Of a stretch of DNA of 64,000 nucleotides, positions 58,011 to 64,000 are shown piece by piece. Source of the stretch: Stratiolaelaps scimitus (lineage: Eukaryota > Arthropoda > Arachnida > Mesostigmata > Laelapidae); NCBI GenBank assembly GCA_019614645.1, contig JABWDB010000001.1:7810001-7874000 (forward strand), in the 5' to 3' direction. The position numbers were made by a program, and so were the translations under genes. Numbering within the stretch: the stretch's first letter is position 1; the number at the start of each line of letters is the position of its first letter. Below the pieces are notes generated by a model. That model was not told the origin of the DNA and ran no database searches. It saw only the letters and a program-made list of their open reading frames with translations.

Positions 58011-60620
58011 ATGTGCCTAGAATACAAGCAGTACTTAGCTCTGATTCTTCGCGAGTGCCTTGACGACGCTTACGTGCTATTGCATTAGTGTAGGCCGCGA
58101 GACTGTATCATCATATTCGAGCGGTCAGCTGAACGGACCTCTTTTGTCGACGTTGTGGGTGGCACACAGTTGCTTGTTGTTCAATGATCGACACCCAATT
58201 TCCTTTGGCTTGCCTGTCCCTACCAACAACATAAGCAAGGATACAGGACAGCATACAACACAGAAAGGCGTGTGCGTGCCTGAGTATGCCTGTGTGCCCT
58301 GCACGCCGTTGGCAGGAGGGGTGCTAGTTAGGGATGGGATTGGTCGCAGTTGGCGAAGGAGATACTGACAACGCTGGGTGTTCCTCGTGTATTCGGCAGG
58401 ACTTCCTGTTGGTTTGAAAGTTCTCGCCTCTTTGCCGGGCATGTCTCTCTCTCTCCCTCTCTCTGTCCCTCTGTATCGTCTACTGCCCGACTGGCTGTCT
58501 CTCATGCTGACGAAACGCTGAAAAGGGCGGGCAAGGACCAGAAACCACGAACCACAAAGTCGGCGGGCCCATAGGACGAACTGGACGACAGAGCATCGCG
58601 AACGCCGCAGGGTGGCAAGACACATCGGCAATCGGCGGTAGCGTCCACCAAACCGGCTGGCCTGTCCAAGCGAGGTGATGGTTGCTGCCGTAGCCGGCAC
58701 TGACTCTGCTACTGCTCCTCCTCGTCGTGAACTGTTATTTTATATTTGGCAATTTCCGGCGCATCGGCCACCAACGCCACAGCTACTCGTACTCTGCTGC
58801 TGCTGTTACTGCTTTTGCCGCTGCTTTAAGCTACAACAGCGCGACGACCATTATCATAATATTGGGGGCAGTGGCGTGGGTTAGAAAGAGGCGACGAGAA
58901 GAGACCTAGCTAGATGTCTAGCTGGTGTTGCGGCTGCGGCTGGTAGCGCCGCCACTCTTCGAAGAAGGACCGTTGTTGCCACAGACCACTAGCCACTAGC
59001 CAAAGAGCAGCAGCACCACAGCCGCGGTCAGACCAAAAAGGGACAAGCAGCAGCAACATCAGCAGCAGCAGATATAGGAAACTGGCAGGCGGCAGAAAGC
59101 TGGCCGTGGGAGTCGGCTATGCGATGTACGCTGAGACCTATAGGAAAGCGGGATGAGACGGGGAGAGCACAGTGGGGATTGGGTGAGTCAGGAGGGGGTA
59201 GCAACGCGAAAGGGATTGTGGGGATGATGGTGGCGGACTGACTTGTGGAATGGAGTTGCCTCCGAGACCGCTGCCTTCGCCGCAAACCGCCCGCGGCTGG
59301 ATCAGCGGCACCGGCAGAGGCAGCGGGCCGTGGGCAAGATGGGGGCCAAACAGCGAGGAAGAAAATGGGGATACACGACTATAGGGTACATAATGACCCC
59401 TTCTTTCAGAGCGCTTTCTGCCCGGGCCTTTGGAAAGACCTAGCTGACTGGCAGAGATGGTCAGCTTTGCTGCAACACACACACGCCGCTGTCGCTGTCG
59501 TTGTGCTCTTCCTACACCACCACGACCACCACCTAACCCACGCTCTAACCCTGCTACCCAGGCCGCGCTGTCTCTGGTGTCCCTCTGGCGACCGCCACCT
59601 CTGAACTTTAAAGACCTCCAACGCTAGTTCTTCTCTTTCTCGCTGTGTCTATCCGGCACAACGCCGCTGGACGCTGCTGCTGCTACAACTGCCGCCGGTG
59701 CCATTCCGATACTAGTCCTGCTACCGCTGTCGCCGACGCCGACGCCCGAGAAGAAGAAATAGCCCTCCGTGAGTCCATGGCCCGTTCGCTTACTTGCGAG
59801 CTAGTTGCTACCTCTCTTTTTTCTTACGGCGCGTTGGCTGCTCCTCGCTTGGTTCCCACTTGGTTTACTTCACTTGGCGCTAGCGCTGGCGGTGGTGGTA
59901 GCGGTTCGTTCCCGGCGCCTGCCTTGCGCGTTCGTTTACTTGGGGCTGCTTTTTATGTTCGGGTAATAAATATCGCAAAGGATGAGCGGGCGTAGGAGGG
60001 AGGTAGGCAGACAGACAGAGTGCGAGAGAAAAAAGGAGAAAAAGGACACCAAGCTGTAGTGGCAGTAGTAGTTGAAGTAGAAGCAGTGTACGGGGTCGGG
60101 TTCGTTGGACCGCTAGTTCGTTGTGCTGGTCAGGAGCGCTTTGGTAAGGATACGCGGAAGAGGAAGACGAAGCAGTGGCCAGTGTCTAGCTCAAAGACGC
60201 GGTGGTGGCGGCAAGGGCAGGCGCATCGGAGCCCGCGAACGAAAGCTCGAATGGACTCAGGGTGGCGGTAAGAACAATGAGAGTTGCTGCTACCGTCGTC
60301 TTCTCCAGTTGACGCAGAAGCAGCGACTGGGAGACGACGGATGTGCGACCACGACCTGGACTGGGTTCAGCTCGACTTTGCCTGCCTGGTTGCGCTGGCG
60401 GCTAGGGTCGAGGGCGGCTTCGTTAGCGCGCAGTACAATACACACATACATACACATTCGCTCTCATACCCACCTAATGTTGTAAGCCAATAGGATGAGG
60501 ACGACGACGCCAGGCCTCGATTCGCCACTGAGATTATGATAGAGGCGACATCAGAGCGGCAACCGAGGGGCGCAACTTATTAGTGGCGCACCGAAATGAT
60601 AAGGTTTCCTCTGAGATTAG

Positions 60621-60655
<35 letters not shown>

Positions 60656-60840
60656 GCACCGCCACCCGCGATGCTAGACGCAAAGGGTGTATGGGTGGAT
60701 GGGCAAGGCTTCCGTTCTGGTCACCCGGGAGCGAGATGTGCTCCGATCGAAGGGGTCGAGCTGCATCCGCCGTGTACCACAGTGGTACCTGACACATTAG
60801 GTCGAATAGGTTCGGTTCGCCCCCTCGCGGCTTACCGATA
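58011..60840. other. second GC-rich, triplet-rich block
   Basis: Composition like the 51-54 kb block: CTG/CAG, GGC and CT runs (CT near 58,444-58,474; CAGCAG near 59,047-59,070). Many overlapping frames up to 191 codons exist on both strands without known motifs, so none is called. Probably regulatory or untranslated DNA of a neighbouring gene (inference). A (TA)n run at 60,623-60,651 lies near its right edge. Confidence 0.4.
60623..60651. repeat. (TA)n microsatellite
   Basis: Uninterrupted TA run. Confidence 0.95.
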
Positions 60841-62112
60841 AACGCGCTCGGGTCAGGATTATCGCTTCTCTATGTCGGCCTCCTTGATATCCCATCTCGC
60901 CCTGACAACACCTGCGATCTGGTGGGTGACCGGTTGGCTTCGCTGCCGGAGCAATAGACTGTAGCGAAACTGGAATCCCACGTTGATTAGCTCTAGGGGG
61001 AGAGAGAGAGAAAGCGATTGCTCTTTGGATTCGCCATGGCAAGTCTTCACGAATGAAAACCCAGGTTATGAAACGTGGCGGGACGCTTTCTATGGGAATC
61101 CGAAGATACATGTCAATGCTGAGCCGACGTAATACGGCGAGAAACATTTTTGTCTCTCAAATATATCGGAAATTGGTCAGCCGTAAAGGACGTGCCCGCT
61201 TCACGACCGCTTTACAGGCTTGTAAGAAAAGTTCAAACCAGTCCTGAGAACTTCCGATTGGATTTTTTTTTCCTATTATGAAGAACAGCGTGGTTAAGTA
61301 ACGAAAGCGATGCCAGATCTCTCTACCACTCTGTGTTGGCAAAAAATCTTGAAAAGGCATTTTATCAAAATACCTTATACAGTTGCCGTCATAAGACTAG
61401 ATTTAATTTCGAACGGCACCAATTATATTACAATCAGCAATTTCCGGCTACGAAATTCTTTGGAACAGGAAATTGGCAAACGAAATCATGAATAACTAAC
61501 GTAACTTCTTCAAACTCAATTTAACATCTCCCAATGTATATATATATATATATATATTATTAGGTGTTATTTATGCTGGTGATCAAGGTAATCAACCTTC
61601 CATGATTTTTCCATCACTTTTCTACAGGTCCATATTTAAACGAAATAGGAACCGCAAATATCTTATCTAAGACGACGTACTTAAAATCCCACCAGCGACT
61701 CAACAATTTCCCTTAAATTTAATGCTCTCTGAAAAACTGTTCACGGATTATTCTCTCCCTATTTTAGTTTAGCGCATATTGTATTACCTGATATGTATCT
61801 GTTTAAGAAAAAATTAGGAAAATTGCTGGGAAGGTTACCCTAAAACCGTTAAGCCTGTTGGCTGGTCTTGCATAGGGTTGAGAAGCTACTTCTGAATAAT
61901 CAATACAAATAAATACGACCTTAAACGAATACTATCAGTGGGTCCTAATCAAGTGTATGTTCGATTTTCTACATTCTTGCTTTGTTACCTCGTCGAACGA
62001 TTACCCTAGAGACAAGTCCACCCCTTCAGACTGTCATGCTTAGTTTCGTTAAGGTCGCCTCCCGTCGTTGCTTTCTAGAAGTTCACCCTCAATCGCCATG
62101 CCCTACCCACAG
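60841..62112. other. mostly AT-rich DNA
   Basis: Contains a (TA)n run at 61,537-61,557. Frames of 60-116 codons are unassigned. Confidence 0.4.
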
Positions 62113-62186
62113 GCCGTGAAGCCTTCCTTGAGAAGCTTGCTGCCTGTCGTCTTCTGCCTGAGGAGTTGCGTCTTCGGCGGAACTTT
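62113..62186 (+). CDS. possible short internal exon, unidentified
   Basis: Bounded by a CAG acceptor (62,110-62,112, after ccctaccca) and a GTAAGC donor from 62,187. One frame is open through it and reads R-E-A-F-L-E-K-L-A-A-C-R-L-L-P-E-E-L, then a basic stretch. The charge pattern is that of an amphipathic helix. No partner exon can be assigned and the pyrimidine tract is weak, so the call rests on splice signals and peptide character only. Confidence 0.22.
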
Positions 62187-63200
62187 GTAAGCCGCAGGCG
62201 ATGGGTCTCAGTGCCGACCTCACTGGTCAGTTGGGTTAGCCTCGCCTAGCGGCCCTATCCGCCCGTGTATGTGGGCCGTACCGCCTACCGCCCTGTGCCT
62301 CCTAGACGGCCGCGACTCCATGGACCTCGATCGCCCTGACCCAGAAGCGTCGGGGGTCTTCATTGGAGAAAAGAGGGTGCGTAGCTTGGCCTCGTTAGTT
62401 GTCCTGGCTGACCTCCCCTGTGTTTCCCATGGGGAAAGGGGTTTCCACGATGCTGCAGCACGCCACGGCGGTATCTTCGGGCGTTGAAGGAGGTGCCCTG
62501 CACTGTGAGATGGTGGTGGCAGCAGCGTAACGCCACCGAATGGTCGACCAGGCTAGCGAGCCAGCAAACGGCGGGCAGGCTGTGTGAGAGGTCTGTGAAG
62601 TTGCGGCGTGGGGGGAATCGGACGGGATGCGTGGCGGGGCATCGGGGGTGACCAGAGCGACATTGTGCCGTTCGTAACGACCTCGCACCTCGCAGTCTCA
62701 GGGCGGCAGTCTCCGCCAACGGCCAACCAGCGAGCACGAGAGGCCTTCCCGTCGACGGGCTCGCGTCCGGCCACGGACCCACGGTCCATCCCCTACACGA
62801 TTGGTTGGGTGCCATCTCAAACCATTACCAATTCACGCGCCATTTCACCAATACATACACCCTCTCGCCACCGGAGGCCACCGCCTTTCACAGAGTTACC
62901 ATGCAATCGTAGCAGCGGTGCACTTGGTGGCACAGCGAATGCAACGCCTCCGCTATAGCGTTCGACCGCTCACTCGTTCGTTTGTCCGGTTCTTCGCATT
63001 TTCACACACGGACGCTACGCAGCCGACAACGTTCGATAGTATTGCCCCACACACACAGACGTCTAGTTGGGTAACTAATACACTATTGCTCTCCGCTGCA
63101 ACTGCAGTGGTAGCAGTGGTGGTAATAGCAGCAGCATAATTGTAGCTGCGTCGCGACTCCGGCAGCGCTCTCGACAACAAGAAACGGGACGAGAACCGAA
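62187..63200. other. GC-rich DNA, unassigned
   Basis: Overlapping frames to 151 codons on both strands, no recognised domain. The sharp composition change suggests either gene-associated DNA or a decayed GC-rich element. Confidence 0.35.
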
Positions 63201-64000
63201 CAACAAACCCTATCAGGCTTTCAGAGACTGCTTAATCCACTACCGCTTACGTCGCAACGTCTGTAAGTCATTAAACATGATAAAGTCCCCCACCGCGACC
63301 AGCAGTAACTCGCTATGGGGACGACCATGATGTAGCTATAATGGGACGTGAACAACGCACCGTCTATCGCCGATGATGTAAACGATATGTGGATACATCT
63401 CGTACATTAACTTAGTCGCAAATGTACCTTAGATTCAATATGGCGAGTTGCCATATAACTGCCGTGTCAAACTATTATGTGCGTTACACTTTACAGATAT
63501 CAAATGAGGATCATTACGCTTATGTACGTGTACTGCTCAGGACGACTACAGGGAGGCAGAACACAGAATAAATCTAAAAATAACGTTCATTTTTGCGATT
63601 TCGTCAAGTCTCTCGTCAATTTCAAGGCTTATTGAAATTAATTATTTTCGACAAGTTAAATCCTGGCGAGTATAAAAATACGTGTATTTAATTATCCATA
63701 AACTGCGAAAGCAACAGTATAATAAAAAAATAATAAAACAATCTTAATCAATAACGATAATAATAATTATTGTTATTATTATTATCTCGCTTCTTGTAGG
63801 CATGAATACTAGTAATCAATCTGCCGGATCGTCTATACATAATAAAGAAATAATTTATTTCAATAAAAACAGCGAAGTTGAATAAAAAAGACCTTTACGT
63901 ACAGCGATAAAGAAATTCGGTCGGACGACGCGACACGGCTGCATTCTCAGTCCTATAATAAAACATACCATGTACTCTAGACAGCGTAACTCTAAGCTCC
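63201..64000. other. AT-rich DNA at the right edge
   Basis: Poly-A/T and AAT/TTA repeats near 63,720-63,790. No gene is seen. Confidence 0.5.

Noticed and set aside
1..64000. CRISPR array, bacterial operon or rRNA genes
   Set aside because: No regularly spaced direct repeats, no ribosome-binding-site spaced gene runs and no rRNA-like sequence were seen.

Overview
This is eukaryotic genomic DNA, most likely from an arthropod. The sequence shows introns with GT/AG borders and pyrimidine tracts, long AT-rich non-coding stretches with (TA)n microsatellites, GC- and CpG-rich blocks full of trinucleotide runs, and many decayed retrotransposons. The wording of one jockey-like LINE relic reminds me of families common in chelicerates such as spiders and ticks. 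That is an impression from memory, not a database result. I see no bacterial operons, CRISPR array, rRNA or complete tRNA gene.

Layout. (1) 1-10.4 kb: the 3' end of a plus-strand host gene. Four exons (1213-1337, 5794-6025, 6370-6588, 7662-7731) join with matching codon phases into one open C-terminal tail of about 214 residues. It has an SH3-type proline motif and ends in T-Q-V, a class I PDZ ligand. A purine-rich probable 3' UTR follows. (2) 10.4-18 kb: AT-rich flank, then a GC-rich block (11.7-16.4 kb) with no convincing gene. (3) 18-26.4 kb: two copies of one non-LTR retrotransposon family, of the type with a restriction-enzyme-like endonuclease (RLE). One is a dead 3' fragment at 18.0-18.7 kb. 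The other is a 4.2 kb copy at 22.17-26.40 kb, flanked by a perfect 12-bp target-site duplication. Its ORF1 (three zinc knuckles) and ORF2 (C2H2 finger, reverse transcriptase, RLE) overlap as ATGA. A mariner-like shard lies at 20.9 kb. (4) 26.4-51 kb: AT-rich DNA with broken LINE relics on both strands (28.9, 30.5, 35.6, 45 and 47.9 kb), a tRNA-like relic, a TA-rich foldback at 41.4-41.6 kb and a 24-bp palindrome at 45.3 kb. (5) 51-54.3 kb and 58-60.7 kb: GC/CpG-rich, triplet-rich blocks resembling promoter or 5' UTR DNA. The first ends in a candidate first coding exon at 54,047. A jockey-like LINE relic lies between them on the minus strand (55.6-56.9 kb). (6) 60.8-64 kb: mixed DNA with one possible short exon at 62.1 kb.

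The most notable object is the nearly intact two-ORF RLE retrotransposon. Its predicted cycle is that ORF1 binds RNA, ribosomes finishing ORF1 reinitiate on ORF2, and ORF2 nicks the target and reverse-transcribes the element RNA. This copy is 5'-truncated inside ORF1, so it is probably not autonomous, although its ORF2 looks intact. I found no clear evidence of an entirely new biological system.
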